Part shown: piece by piece, positions 8,243 through 17,212 of the stretch | How positions within the stretch are numbered: position 1 is the stretch's first letter | Layout: each line of letters begins with the position of its first letter | Assembly (NCBI GenBank): GCA_017432285.1 | Contig: JAFRJM010000042.1 | Location: forward strand, 1-64,000 | Direction: 5' to 3' | Length of the DNA stretch: 64,000 nucleotides | Source of the DNA: Oscillospiraceae bacterium | Lineage (GTDB): Bacteria; Bacillota; Clostridia; Oscillospirales; Ruminococcaceae | Program-made: the position numbers and the translations under genes | Notes under the pieces: generated by a model | The model's input: only the letters and a program-made list of their open reading frames with translations | Databases searched by the model: none | Told to the model about the DNA's origin: nothing

Positions 8243-8531
8243 GTAAGCAAACCTCTTATAAGTGCTATCTAATTGTACCAAATGGAACAGGCAATTTCTA
8301 CTGTACGATACTGTCAAGTAGATTGTACTTCTTGTATTCAAGCCTTTATAGTTTTCTATGGATTTCATTATACAAATATGCCTATTTTTCAAGACATTTT
8401 AACATTTTCAACACGGTTTTCAACACAAAAGCCCTTTTTAGGCACATTACAATTCGTATATTTTGTCCTAAAGTGTGATTTTCATCCGTAATAATGGTAT
8501 GATAGACGCGACTAAAACAAGGATGTAACAC
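8243..8531. other. Divergent intergenic region between holB and the MATE gene
   Basis: No gene is convincing here. On the minus strand TACAAT (8272-8277) with a weak TAGAAA 17 bases upstream (8295-8300) could drive the holB operon. On the plus strand TATGAT near 8500 precedes the MATE gene but lacks a good -35. Confidence 0.35.
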
Positions 8532-9893
8532 ATGTTTCAGAACACATATATTCAGGATTCAGATTTTGCCAAACGGGTATTCAGGCTTGCATTACCCAGT
8601 ACGATCCAGGCACTTTTGAATGTCAGTGTCAATGCACTCAATAATCTTCTAGCCGGCCATTATTTTGGTGAAGTCGAGATATCCGCATTATCTCAGACAG
8701 CATCTGTATTTGCCATTTATGAAGTGATCACTTATGGTTTTGCTTCATCCTGCGGAATACTAGTAGCTCAGTATTGGGGCAAAAAAGACCGAGAAAAAAT
8801 AGAAAAGATCATCTCGATTGCTATCAAACTGGAAGTTTTGCTCGGACTCATATTCTCTGCAGTAATGCTTTTGTTTTCCCACAGTGTCATGAGCATAATG
8901 ACAAAAGACAGCAATGTTCTTCTTCTAGGTGCAGAATATCTGAAAGTGAGCTCTCCTATTTATCTTTTATTCGGCGTTTGTAATGCTTTATACAGCAGTT
9001 TTTCATCCTTGGAGATGGTCAATCACGTTTTTTGTGGCAACTCCATATGCAGCCTATCTAATCTGGCATTGTCCTATATCCTGATCCCCAAATATGGGGT
9101 CATCGGGGCCGCAGTATCCGCACTAGTATCAAGAGCGATCTCATTTGCATTTGCGTTAGCTGTTCTATTCAGAAACAGGAAGATATCATACGAAGCGAAT
9201 TACCTCTTAACCAAAGATCAATTGCTGACGAATGATTTCCTAAGAGTAGCTTATCCTGTAATGGGACATGAACTGATATGGAGTGTAGGAAATAATATGC
9301 CCCAGATACTCATGGGAAGGATAAGCACTATAGCTACAAGCTCCTACAGCATTGCCATAAGCCTATGTCAGCTGCTTAGTATAGTCCAGTCCGGACTTGG
9401 AAGTGCAGCACTTACAGTTGTAGGTCAAAATATTGGAACAGGTGAAAAGAAAAGGGCAGAAAAATCCGCCAGGACCTTTGTGCTGTATACATTAATTGCC
9501 AGTATAGTCAGCACTCTATTGTTAATCATCATCCATCCTCTATATCTGAGTTTCTATGATGTCTCGCCGGCAGTTATTGAAAACGCAAAAATGATGATGA
9601 AAGTTCTTATGATACAGACTTTCTTCACAGGTTTTGACTCGGTTGTGCTCGTAAACGTTTTGCGTGCAGGCGGCATGGGAAAAGTTGGATTTTACACAGA
9701 TATTGTCGTTATGTGGATGATCGCTATCCCATTAGGGTGGCTCGGTGCTCTAAAATGGAACCTTATTCCCCCATTTGTAGCTCTCCTTGTAAAGCTGGAT
9801 ATGCCTCTTAAATCACTGGTCGGGCTGTATGTTGTTTTAAAAACAGACTGGATTCATAATCTCACGAGAGATGCAGATACCGATCCTGCATAA
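8532..9893 (+). CDS. MATE family multidrug/metabolite efflux transporter
   Basis: 453 residues, with the twelve predicted helices and two-fold repeat of the MATE family. The start region (FRLALPSTIQALLNVSVNALNNLLAGHYFG) is the typical first helix, and the middle has the usual second-half repeat beginning near residue 240. Such proteins export cationic drugs or metabolites in exchange for Na+ or H+. Substrate unknown. The ATG has AAGGATG upstream. Transcribed alone and ended by the terminator at 9912. Confidence 0.9.
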   Translation: MFQNTYIQDSDFAKRVFRLALPSTIQALLNVSVNALNNLLAGHYFGEVEISALSQTASVFAIYEVITYGFASSCGILVAQYWGKKDREKIEKIISIAIKLEVLLGLIFSAVMLLFSHSVMSIMTKDSNVLLLGAEYLKVSSPIYLLFGVCNALYSSFSSLEMVNHVFCGNSICSLSNLALSYILIPKYGVIGAAVSALVSRAISFAFALAVLFRNRKISYEANYLLTKDQLLTNDFLRVAYPVMGHELIWSVGNNMPQILMGRISTIATSSYSIAISLCQLLSIVQSGLGSAALTVVGQNIGTGEKKRAEKSARTFVLYTLIASIVSTLLLIIIHPLYLSFYDVSPAVIENAKMMMKVLMIQTFFTGFDSVVLVNVLRAGGMGKVGFYTDIVVMWMIAIPLGWLGALKWNLIPPFVALLVKLDMPLKSLVGLYVVLKTDWIHNLTRDADTDPA

Positions 9894-9911
9894 ATTTTTT
9901 ATTGCTACATG

Positions 9912-9940
9912 AAAAAGGCGCCAAACGGCGCCTTTTCTTT
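9912..9940. terminator. Bidirectional rho-independent terminator
   Basis: AAAAGGCGCC-AAAC-GGCGCCTTTT, symmetrical with A-run and T-run flanks, lies between the convergent MATE gene (+) and the DUF1846 gene (-). Confidence 0.9.
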
Positions 9941-9953
9941 ATGCAGATAGCCT

Positions 9954-11435
9954 TCAATCATTGTAGAACTTATTGGTACCATACTTCGGTTCACATGTAA
10001 CCGTCAGCCCAAGACGTCTGAGCGAGTTCAGATCTACCGATGAAAGCATTACAGAAGAATGCATATCGCTTCCCTTAAGATTCGGAAGTTGTTCCAAAGC
10101 AGCGGCAGCATTTGAATCCTGAATTGCACAAACAGATAACGCTATCAGGATTTCATCAATATGAAGTAAAGGATTGCTTCCGTAATATCTTGTCTTAAGA
10201 TCCTGAATCGGTTCAATCATATATCTGCTGATAAGCTTTATGGAATCTGGTATACCAGCACTCTCTTTCAAAGCATTTATCAGAGCGGCTGATGCTGCGC
10301 CTAGGAGAGAAGTTGTTTTTCCGGTAACGATTCGTCCATCAGGAAGTTCTATAGCCGCAGCAGGACCATCTGTCTCCTCTTCCTTTTCACGGGCTGCAAG
10401 AACTATGGGTCTTTCGTCGAGAGAAATACCTGCCTGACGCATGATGAGCTCTATCTTATTCAGTTCTTTTCCGTCTGATTCTCCTTTTCTGACCTTTCCT
10501 AACGCATTGAAATATCTTCTGATTATCTCGATCCTTGAGGCTTTGACTGCTGCATCGTCATCAACGATGCAGAAACCGACCATATTTACACCCATGTCAG
10601 TAGGCGACTTATACGGGCAGTATCCCAGTATGTGAGTAAATGTCTCCTGAAGCACCGGGAATATCTCTACATCTCTGTTGTAGTTGACCGTGGTGACTCC
10701 GTATGCTTCGAGGTGGAACGGGTCTATCATATTGACATCTTCAAGATCTGCTGTAGCAGCCTCATATGCAAGGTTAACGGGATGTTTTAGTGGAAGATTC
10801 CAGATCGGAAATGTTTCAAACTTGGCATATCCGGATTTAAAGCCGCGCTTACTGTCGTGATAAAGCTGAGACAGACAGGTAGCCATCTTACCGCTTCCAG
10901 GTCCTGGAGCTGTTATAACAACCAGCTTCCTTGTCGTTTCAATGTAGTCGTTCTTTCCAAATCCCTCGTCGCTGACGATAGACAGAACGTTAGATGGATA
11001 TCCTTCAATAGAATAGTGACGGAAAACCCTCAGTCCAAGGGCTTCAAGCTTTTTCTGAAAAGCGACTGCTGCAGGCTGATTGGCAAATCTTGAGATGACG
11101 ACGCTTCCGACATACAGATTTCTGCTGTGAAAAGCATCGATCAGCCTAAGAACATCGGCATCATAAGTTATGCCATAATCATCCCTTTTTTTATTTTTCT
11201 CAATATCATTTGCATTGATCACTATCACGATCTCTGCTTCATCACTCAAATTTGACAGCATCCTGACTTTACTGTCAGGTTCAAATCCTGGTAAGACCCT
11301 AGCGGCGTGGTGATCGTCGAAAAGCTTTCCTCCAAACTCCAGATACAACTTATCTTCAAATTGAGCTACCCTCTCCATGATCCTTTCGGACTGAAGTTTC
11401 AAATATAAGTCGTTGTCAAAAGCTTTTACACTCAT
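9954..11435 (-). CDS. UPF0371/DUF1846 family protein
   Basis: 493 residues, full length for the DUF1846 family (about 490-500). Recognised by its start (DNDLYLKLQSERIMERV), the loop TAPGPGSGKMATCLSQLYHD near residue 175-195 that resembles a nucleotide-binding P-loop, and the conserved DPFHLEAYGV and SPTDMGVNMVG segments. The biochemical role of the family is not established to my knowledge. Its ATG directly abuts the stop of the esterase gene (TAAATG), so the two are co-translated. Confidence 0.88.
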   Translation of the reverse strand: MSVKAFDNDLYLKLQSERIMERVAQFEDKLYLEFGGKLFDDHHAARVLPGFEPDSKVRMLSNLSDEAEIVIVINANDIEKNKKRDDYGITYDADVLRLIDAFHSRNLYVGSVVISRFANQPAAVAFQKKLEALGLRVFRHYSIEGYPSNVLSIVSDEGFGKNDYIETTRKLVVITAPGPGSGKMATCLSQLYHDSKRGFKSGYAKFETFPIWNLPLKHPVNLAYEAATADLEDVNMIDPFHLEAYGVTTVNYNRDVEIFPVLQETFTHILGYCPYKSPTDMGVNMVGFCIVDDDAAVKASRIEIIRRYFNALGKVRKGESDGKELNKIELIMRQAGISLDERPIVLAAREKEEETDGPAAAIELPDGRIVTGKTTSLLGAASAALINALKESAGIPDSIKLISRYMIEPIQDLKTRYYGSNPLLHIDEILIALSVCAIQDSNAAAALEQLPNLKGSDMHSSVMLSSVDLNSLRRLGLTVTCEPKYGTNKFYND

Positions 11436-12173
11436 TTATATCACCACCTTATCAATAAACTTTTTGATGCTCTTGTCCCAGAAAAGCCATTCGTGAGTTC
11501 CATTCCATGACTCATTCGTGATATCCCAGTTTAACCTAGATGTTCTCTTTACCCACGCTTTATAACTGTTGACAAGAAAATCCTGTTTCCCGCAACTAAC
11601 ATAAAACCTTGTTGCCACCTTTTTGTTTGACAGTTTTTCTACTAAACAAAAAACATCCTGATCATCATCGATGGTAACATTATCTCCCAGAATACCTATC
11701 CACTCATCCGGTATCTCTTCCGTAGCAGAAACTAATGCTTTAAGATCTATCGCACCAGAAAAGCAGCCACAACCTGCATAACGTCTGGGATCAAGAAGGC
11801 ATGTCCTTAAAGCTCCGTATCCTCCCATAGAAAGCCCCGCAATATATCTGTCCTGTGCTTTCTTGGAAATGTTGAACATCTTCTCACATATTGAAACCAG
11901 TTCATTCCTGATATAGTCACTGTATTTTTGTCCGAACTTCATATTCAGGTAAAAACTATGTGCGACTTCCGGACAGATAACTGCTATATTCTTCTCCTGA
12001 GCATATTGCTCTATGCGCGTTTTCCTTTGCCATGACGTACAGTCATCGCTGTACCCATGTAATAAATACAAAGACTTAAGTGGTTTCCCATCCGTTTTTT
12101 CCGGCAGAATCACGACAAGATGGGTATCCATATTCAGCATCTCAGAATATACACTTCCAGAAAATACAGCCAT
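11436..12173 (-). CDS. Alpha/beta-hydrolase esterase (tributyrin-esterase/esterase D-like)
   Basis: 245 residues without a signal peptide. The fold shows LYLLHGYSDDCTSW (oxyanion-hole HG) and the nucleophile elbow GLSMGGYGALR with Ser around residue 115; a catalytic Asp region (GKQDFLV) and terminal His (GTHEWLFWD) complete the triad. Family members hydrolyse short-chain or acetyl esters. It is the first gene of a two-gene unit with the DUF1846 gene. Start ATG has AGAGGCGGAG just upstream. A terminator hairpin lies only about 25 bases before that site. Confidence 0.87.
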   Translation of the reverse strand: MAVFSGSVYSEMLNMDTHLVVILPEKTDGKPLKSLYLLHGYSDDCTSWQRKTRIEQYAQEKNIAVICPEVAHSFYLNMKFGQKYSDYIRNELVSICEKMFNISKKAQDRYIAGLSMGGYGALRTCLLDPRRYAGCGCFSGAIDLKALVSATEEIPDEWIGILGDNVTIDDDQDVFCLVEKLSNKKVATRFYVSCGKQDFLVNSYKAWVKRTSRLNWDITNESWNGTHEWLFWDKSIKKFIDKVVI

Positions 12174-12194
12174 CTCCGCCTCTCAAAATCTCAA

Positions 12195-12239
12195 TAAAAG
12201 ACAAAACAGAAAGCAAGTTTTCTGCTACTTGCTTTCTGT
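12195..12239 (-). terminator. Rho-independent terminator/possible attenuator before the esterase gene
   Basis: Minus strand: ACAGAAAGCAAGT, eight-base loop, ACTTGCTTTCTGT, then TTTGTCTTTT. The 13-pair stem starts five bases after the stop of a 37-codon ORF and ends about 25 bases before the esterase Shine-Dalgarno. It is either the end of that small gene or an attenuator in the esterase leader. Confidence 0.75.
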
Positions 12240-12244
12240 ATTCT

Positions 12245-12358
12245 CTACTTCTGTGAGTCATCCTTACCGCTCGTAAAGACATCAGCCTTACAAGCGAAAA
12301 CATTCATTAAACAATTCAGCTGTCGGTCAGTAAATCTTCCTTTGTTAGCCTCACCCAT
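12245..12358 (-). CDS. Putative small ORF (37 aa), leader peptide or small protein
   Basis: ATG to TAG gives 37 codons: it begins MGEANKGRFTDRQLN and continues with two Cys in a short LNCLMNVFACKA stretch before a polar tail. I do not recognise it. In favour: the stop lies five bases before a strong terminator stem and it is the only ORF in the gap between the MFS and esterase genes. Against: only a weak AGAGA upstream and very short length. The remaining gap (12359-12572) is AT-rich and holds nothing I can support. Confidence 0.35.
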   Translation of the reverse strand: MGEANKGRFTDRQLNCLMNVFACKADVFTSGKDDSQK

Positions 12359-12572
12359 GTAAAATGTATCTCTGTTTTCTTAAGGATTATTTGTTCAAAA
12401 CCGGAACAATAACATACAAATTATTCCAGTTAATACTGAATAATTATCACATTCACAAAAATGAAAGTCAATCTGTCGGCAATGTCAATTTTACTGCAAT
12501 AATCGATTTCTACTATGTAACCAAAAATACCTTTTATTATTTGTGGAAAGAAACTATATCGATCCAGATCGA

Positions 12573-13811
12573 TCATTCAGAAACAACTATATGATGCGGA
12601 CGATACATAAATCTGAACACAAAATATGTGGCAAACCCAAAACCGATCGGAATGAGCATCGCTGCAGTAAATGATACCGTGTCGGCAATATAGCTCATGA
12701 CAGGAGTAGCGACAAGAGATGCTATTCCCTGAGCCAGGCCTGTTGCAGCACATGCAGCAGATGCATAATCCGGGTATTCTTCACATGTCAGTACAGTCCT
12801 TGCTGTGAAACTTGATCCGGACAATAATCCTGATAAAAACATTGTAACTATCCAAACATACGGGTTATCTACAAAAAAGGATACAGCGCTGAGGATCGTG
12901 CACATTATTGCCTGGAATCTCAGATACCATGCAGTGTCTATCTTTCTGGAAAAAGGCACATAAAGTATTCTTGATGCCAGCCTTCCTATTGAACCGGCAG
13001 TAGCTATAAAACCGCGCATAGCCGTATTGTATACATCGGCATTCGTCATATAAAAATATGTTGGAAGGATCTGTGAAAAGAAATTGTAAAAGGACATCGT
13101 GATATTCGAAGCAAACAGCGCCTGCATATTTCTGTTTCTAAGCATCTCTTTGATACTCAGCTTCGCTTTATCTTTCTGTCTGTATCTGTCCGTATACAAT
13201 GTTTTTGGACGCGTAAACAGAAACAGAAACGATATTAGGAAAAGGATGCCCACCACTATGAGATAATATCCTATTCCTCTATAACTCATATACCACTCCA
13301 TGCCCATGGTATCTACCACAAGCGTGTTATATGATGGCATGAGAGCTGCCGCCAATGAAAACAGCATAAACAACGATCCGACCGAAGTGCCCCTTTTCTC
13401 AGCATGGAGATCGCTCGTATATGCCGTGCACACATTATCCATAAACGGTGAAATCATACCCTGCATGAATTTCAAGAACACAAACACAGTCATTGTCGGA
13501 GCAGAACCAATTCCAAGCATTACGGCACCAAGAAGCAAAACAAGCATTCCCAATGCATTAACTTTATCAAAGCGGTCTGCTAACCTCATTATCACAACAT
13601 TTATCAGCAGATGGCCGATGCTCTCTGCAGTTGTAAAAAGAGATGACTTGGTCAACGAAGTACCAAAATAATCAATAATAAAAGGCTGAAGAGTATTGTA
13701 AACCGAAGTATCCATTCCTCTTCCTGCCATGATCATGAAGCAAAATACAGTAGCGATCATGATCGCTTTTTCATTGGATATCTTAAAAATCCTGTTTCTT
13801 TCCTTTGCCAT
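12573..13811 (-). CDS. MFS transporter, paralogue of the one at 56170
   Basis: 412 residues with about twelve hydrophobic helices. Major facilitator features include RLADRFDKVNALG (motif A-like, between helices 2 and 3) near residue 77. It shares a distinctive set of segments with the transporter at 56170-57384: YNTL-PFI-DY/HYGTSLT-SS-FT-AE-IG at the start, RGFIATAGS in the middle, and SFTARTxLxCEEYP in helix 10-11. The substrate is unknown. Its own promoter lies at 13889-13917. Confidence 0.87.
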   Translation of the reverse strand: MAKERNRIFKISNEKAIMIATVFCFMIMAGRGMDTSVYNTLQPFIIDYFGTSLTKSSLFTTAESIGHLLINVVIMRLADRFDKVNALGMLVLLLGAVMLGIGSAPTMTVFVFLKFMQGMISPFMDNVCTAYTSDLHAEKRGTSVGSLFMLFSLAAALMPSYNTLVVDTMGMEWYMSYRGIGYYLIVVGILFLISFLFLFTRPKTLYTDRYRQKDKAKLSIKEMLRNRNMQALFASNITMSFYNFFSQILPTYFYMTNADVYNTAMRGFIATAGSIGRLASRILYVPFSRKIDTAWYLRFQAIMCTILSAVSFFVDNPYVWIVTMFLSGLLSGSSFTARTVLTCEEYPDYASAACAATGLAQGIASLVATPVMSYIADTVSFTAAMLIPIGFGFATYFVFRFMYRPHHIVVSE

Positions 13812-13888
13812 AAATATTTACCACCGTTATCTATCTGCTTCCAATACAAAAAAAGAAAGTACAAATCATAAATTGTTTGTCTTAATTT

Positions 13889-13917
13889 ATTATAAATAAA
13901 CCGATTTGAACGGTCAA
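13889..13917 (-). promoter_or_regulatory. Promoter of the MFS gene
   Basis: Minus strand: TTGACC (13912-13917), 17-base spacer, perfect TATAAT (13889-13894), about 75 bases before the ATG. Confidence 0.75.
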
Positions 13918-13961
13918 TTTATAAGAATCTATCCTATGTTTTCTTTAGAAGAATTTGGATA

Positions 13962-13967
13962 TATAAT
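13962..13967 (+). promoter_or_regulatory. Candidate -10 element for murC
   Basis: A perfect TATAAT lies about 30 bases before the murC GTG. The hexamer 17 bases upstream (TTTTCT) is a poor -35, so the promoter is tentative. Confidence 0.4.
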
Positions 13968-13996
13968 GTTCCTAGAAAAAACAAGGAGGCATTTCC

Positions 13997-15361
13997 GTGC
14001 AATACGATATTTCCGAACTTCTGAAGAAAGGCGGCCGTATACATTTTGTAGGGATCGGAGGTTCCGGTATGTTCCCTATAGTCCAGATACTTCATTCTCT
14101 TGGTCATGAGATATCCGGAAGCGATGTCAATGAAGGCAGCATAATTGATATGGAACGTCAGATGGGTATTCCTGTCTATATGCAGCATGATCCTAAAAAT
14201 GTTGACGGAGCATCCATGTTGGTCGTCACTGCAGCTCTCTTCGCAGATAACCCAGAAGTCCTCCGTGCTAATGAATTGAATATCCCGGTAATACCAAGAG
14301 CTGACATGTTTGGATACATCACGACTCTTTACTGCAATTCCCTATGTGTCAGCGGAACCCACGGCAAGACCACAACAACATGCATGCTGACGTCTATAAT
14401 GATAAAGGCAGGAAAAGATCCATCCGCTTTGATCGGAGGAAAACTTCCCCTGATTAAAGGCTATGGCAGAGTCGGCAGTTCAGATGTGTTCGTATGTGAG
14501 GCATGCGAATTCAAGGATACCTTCCTTCATTTGTCTCCGTCATACTCAATTATCCTTAATATCGATGATGATCATCTTGATTATTTCGGAACAATAGAAA
14601 ACGCCATGCGCTCATTCCTCCAGTTTGCTAATAACGCAAGCACTGCAGTAATAGCAAATATAGATGACGCTAATACCGTCAAAGCTCTTTCATCCTGCGA
14701 TAAACGCATCATCTACTACGGTGCAGATGATAAAGCAGACTATAGGATCGTAAACGTTGAGAAGTATGAAAGAGCATTCCATCAGTTTGAACTTGTTCAC
14801 AATGATGAAGTGATCGGACCTTTTAAGCTTAAAGTACCCGGAAAACATAATGTTTGGAATGCAGCAGCAGCTATATCATGTGCTCTTGACTGCGGATGCG
14901 ACATCGCTTCGATACATGAAGGACTGGAAAGCTTCTCCGGCGCTGGAAGAAGATTTGAGATACTTGGCACTTTCAATGGAGTAACAGTTGCAGACGACTA
15001 TGCTCATCATCCTACAGAAATTGCAGCTACTTTGCAGGCAGCTCAGTCAATGGGCTATAACCGTGTCATCGCTGTCTTCCAGCCGTTTACATATTCAAGA
15101 ACCTATCTTCTTCTGGACGACTTTGTCAAAGCTCTCTCTTTCGCCGATATCGTAGTCATGACAGAGATAATGGGATCCCGAGAAAAGAACACCTACAATA
15201 TCTACACTTCTGATCTTGCGGATAAGATACCCGGCTCCGTATGGTTCAATACTTTTGAAGAAGTCGTCGATCATGTCAAAACGATCGCTCAGGATGGAGA
15301 CCTTGTTCTTACACTTGGATGCGGTGATATATACAAAGCAGCTCATATGATGCTCGAATAG
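13997..15361 (+). CDS. murC: UDP-N-acetylmuramate--L-alanine ligase
   Basis: 454 residues. It adds L-Ala to UDP-MurNAc with ATP, the first step of the peptidoglycan stem peptide in the cytoplasm. Visible are HFVGIGGSGM (UDP-binding loop, 16-25), the ATP loop GTHGKTTTT (120-128), CEACEFKDTF, NIDDDHLDYF, and the C-terminal ADDYAHHPTE Mur-ligase motif, which identifies MurC specifically. The start is GTG with AAGGAGG seven bases upstream. Transcribed alone, outside any dcw-like cluster in this window. Confidence 0.96.
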   Translation: MQYDISELLKKGGRIHFVGIGGSGMFPIVQILHSLGHEISGSDVNEGSIIDMERQMGIPVYMQHDPKNVDGASMLVVTAALFADNPEVLRANELNIPVIPRADMFGYITTLYCNSLCVSGTHGKTTTTCMLTSIMIKAGKDPSALIGGKLPLIKGYGRVGSSDVFVCEACEFKDTFLHLSPSYSIILNIDDDHLDYFGTIENAMRSFLQFANNASTAVIANIDDANTVKALSSCDKRIIYYGADDKADYRIVNVEKYERAFHQFELVHNDEVIGPFKLKVPGKHNVWNAAAAISCALDCGCDIASIHEGLESFSGAGRRFEILGTFNGVTVADDYAHHPTEIAATLQAAQSMGYNRVIAVFQPFTYSRTYLLLDDFVKALSFADIVVMTEIMGSREKNTYNIYTSDLADKIPGSVWFNTFEEVVDHVKTIAQDGDLVLTLGCGDIYKAAHMMLE

Positions 15362-15402
15362 CAACTTTTATTTATTCGCCAATAATGTTTTATAAACAGA
15401 TC

Positions 15403-15430
15403 AAGCCGGCCAATATTGCCGGCTTTTTTT
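15403..15430. terminator. Rho-independent terminator after murC
   Basis: AAGCCGGC-N7-GCCGGCTT followed by a T-run on the plus strand; the A-rich other side also lets it serve the convergent acpS on the minus strand. Confidence 0.88.
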
Positions 15431-15446
15431 GTATTCTGATGATCTT

Positions 15447-15806
15447 TTAGATGATTTCCAAAACAGTAAATACCACGACTGTATCTTCTTCATCAGTAAC
15501 AGATGCAAACGATTTGAGATTGTTAGCTGTAACAATCTCCTTAGCCTTTCCAGAAAAGCTGTAATAAGGCTTTCCTATCTCATCTCTGAACAACTCTACT
15601 TCTTTCATCTCAAACCCACGGACTCCCGTACCCAAAGCTTTAGAAAAAGACTCTTTTGCAGCAAAATTTGCTGCAAGTTTAGATGTATTATCCCTGTAAA
15701 GTTCAATTTCTTTACAGCTAAAAACATGCTTTAAGAACGCTTCTTTTTTACATGCTTTTTCTATCCTGGATATGGAAACCATGTCAACTCCGATTCCGTA
15801 GATCAT
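15447..15806 (-). CDS. acpS: Holo-[acyl-carrier-protein] synthase
   Basis: 119 residues, the AcpS length. It transfers 4'-phosphopantetheine from CoA to the serine of acyl carrier protein. Both Mg-binding motifs are present: GIGVDMVSISRIE (Asp8) and FAAKESFSKALGTG (Glu52). It is a single gene, divergent from the pheS leader. GGAG lies about ten bases before the ATG. Confidence 0.95.
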   Translation of the reverse strand: MIYGIGVDMVSISRIEKACKKEAFLKHVFSCKEIELYRDNTSKLAANFAAKESFSKALGTGVRGFEMKEVELFRDEIGKPYYSFSGKAKEIVTANNLKSFASVTDEEDTVVVFTVLEII

Positions 15807-15887
15807 AATATATAACTCCAGATAAGATGATGTGGTTTTATTATAGCAAATTTATCGATTTATATAGTATAAAAGCTCTTTCCTCGC

Positions 15888-15916
15888 TTGCATGCTTAAA
15901 AGTGTCGTGTTAATAT
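15888..15916 (+). promoter_or_regulatory. Promoter of the T-box/pheST transcript
   Basis: TTGCAT (15888-15893), 17-base spacer, TAATAT (15911-15916), placing the start of RNA just before T-box stem I. Confidence 0.8.
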
Positions 15917-15919
15917 TAT

Positions 15920-16153
15920 CTAAACGCATTGATGGGACATAAGTAAGCATTGAACCACCTGCACAGAGAGATTCTTTAAAGCTGAAAGAGAATCAAAAAA
16001 TCAACGCTGAATTTCATCCCGGAGCGGCTGTTTTGAAATTTTAGTAGGAGCAGACGGACGCATCCGTTACAGTGCAAAAGAGTGTCGGCTCTTTAGTCGA
16101 AATACGGGTGGTACCGCGGAGAAATCTTCGTCCCGATTTGGGGCGATTTTTTT
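15920..16153 (+). ncRNA. T-box riboswitch, phenylalanine-specific
   Basis: Stem I begins around ACGCATTGATGGGAC and has the distal CAGAGAG...GCTGAAAGAG element; the specifier loop reads GAATTTCATCCC, with the Phe codon TTC at 16013-16015. The T-box sequence GGGTGGTACCGCGG (16106-16119) contains the UGGN bulge as UGGU, where U pairs with the A discriminator base of tRNA-Phe. A terminator follows (TCGTCCC/GGGGCGA plus T-run, 16128-16153). Uncharged tRNA-Phe would stabilise the antiterminator and turn on pheST. Confidence 0.95.
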
Positions 16154-16178
16154 ATATTTATTTATTGAGGCGAACAAT

Positions 16179-17198
16179 ATGAAAGAAGCACTTAACAGGA
16201 TCCGTGAAGAAGCGATACAAGCTATCGCAGCAGCGGATTCGGAAAACACAATCGAAGAACTCAGAGTACGCTATTTAGGAAAGAAAGGTGAACTTACCGC
16301 TATCCTCAAGCAAATGGGTTCTCTCTCCCCCGAAGAGAGACCTGTTCTTGGTCAGCTTGCAAATGATGTTCGAAAGGAACTGGATGCCAAAATAACAGAA
16401 AAAACTGCTGTTATCAAGCAAATGGCTCAGGATCTCCGTTTCAAAGCTGAAGCTATAGATGTTACTCTTCCCGGTAACAGGCCTAAGATAGGCGCAAGAC
16501 ATCCCCTGGAGAAGGTACTTGATGATGTAAAAGAGATCTTCCTCGGTATGGGATTCGATGTTGCTGAAGGTCCGGAAGTAGAGTATGACCATTATTGCTT
16601 TGAGATGCTGAATATGCCAAAGCATCACCCTGCAAGAGATACACAGGATACATTTTATATTAATGAAAACGTCCTCTTGCGTACTCAGACATCCTCTGTT
16701 CAGATACGCACTATGCTCAATCAGAAGCCACCTATCCGGATCATCTCACCCGGACGTGTATACAGGGTCGATACAGTTGATGCTACACACAGCCCTATAT
16801 TCCATCAGATAGAAGGACTTGTCGTGGACAAAGGCATCACAATGGCAGATCTTAAGGGAACTCTTGAAGAGTTTATCCATAAACTATACGGAAAAGAAAT
16901 CGGAGTACGATTCCGTCCTCACCATTTCCCCTACACAGAGCCATCCGCTGAAATGGATATGGAATGCTTCAAGTGCCATGGAAAAGGATGCTCTCTGTGC
17001 AAAAATGAAGGCTACATAGAACTCCTGGGATGCGGAATGGTAAGACCTGAAGTTCTGGAAGGATGCGGGATAGATTCTTCCGTATATTCCGGGTTTGCGT
17101 TCGGTGTTGGTGCTGACCGTATCACAATGATGCGTTATGGTATCAACGACCTGCGTGTATTGTTCGAAAATGATATGCGCTTCCTAGAACAACTGTAA
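16179..17198 (+). CDS. pheS: Phenylalanine--tRNA ligase, alpha subunit
   Basis: 339 residues. Catalytic subunit of the alpha2-beta2 enzyme charging tRNA-Phe. After an N-terminal coiled coil (about 1-90) come class II motif 2 and 3 regions: RPHHFPYTEPSAEMD, the cysteine-containing ECFKCHGKGCSLCKNEGY, and GFAFGVGADRITMMRYGI. It is the first gene after the T-box and 14 bases before pheT. GAGGCG lies eight bases before the ATG. Confidence 0.97.
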   Translation: MKEALNRIREEAIQAIAAADSENTIEELRVRYLGKKGELTAILKQMGSLSPEERPVLGQLANDVRKELDAKITEKTAVIKQMAQDLRFKAEAIDVTLPGNRPKIGARHPLEKVLDDVKEIFLGMGFDVAEGPEVEYDHYCFEMLNMPKHHPARDTQDTFYINENVLLRTQTSSVQIRTMLNQKPPIRIISPGRVYRVDTVDATHSPIFHQIEGLVVDKGITMADLKGTLEEFIHKLYGKEIGVRFRPHHFPYTEPSAEMDMECFKCHGKGCSLCKNEGYIELLGCGMVRPEVLEGCGIDSSVYSGFAFGVGADRITMMRYGINDLRVLFENDMRFLEQL

Positions 17199-17212
17199 GG
17201 AGGAAAAGTGAA

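Noticed and set aside
8243-8392. N-terminal extension of holB by 50 codons
   Set aside because: No homology in the extension, no ribosome binding site, while GTG at 8242 has AAGAGG nine bases upstream and family sequence begins there.
12364-12594. 76-codon open frame on the plus strand before the MFS gene end
   Set aside because: No ribosome binding site, AT-driven composition, and it runs into the convergent MFS gene.
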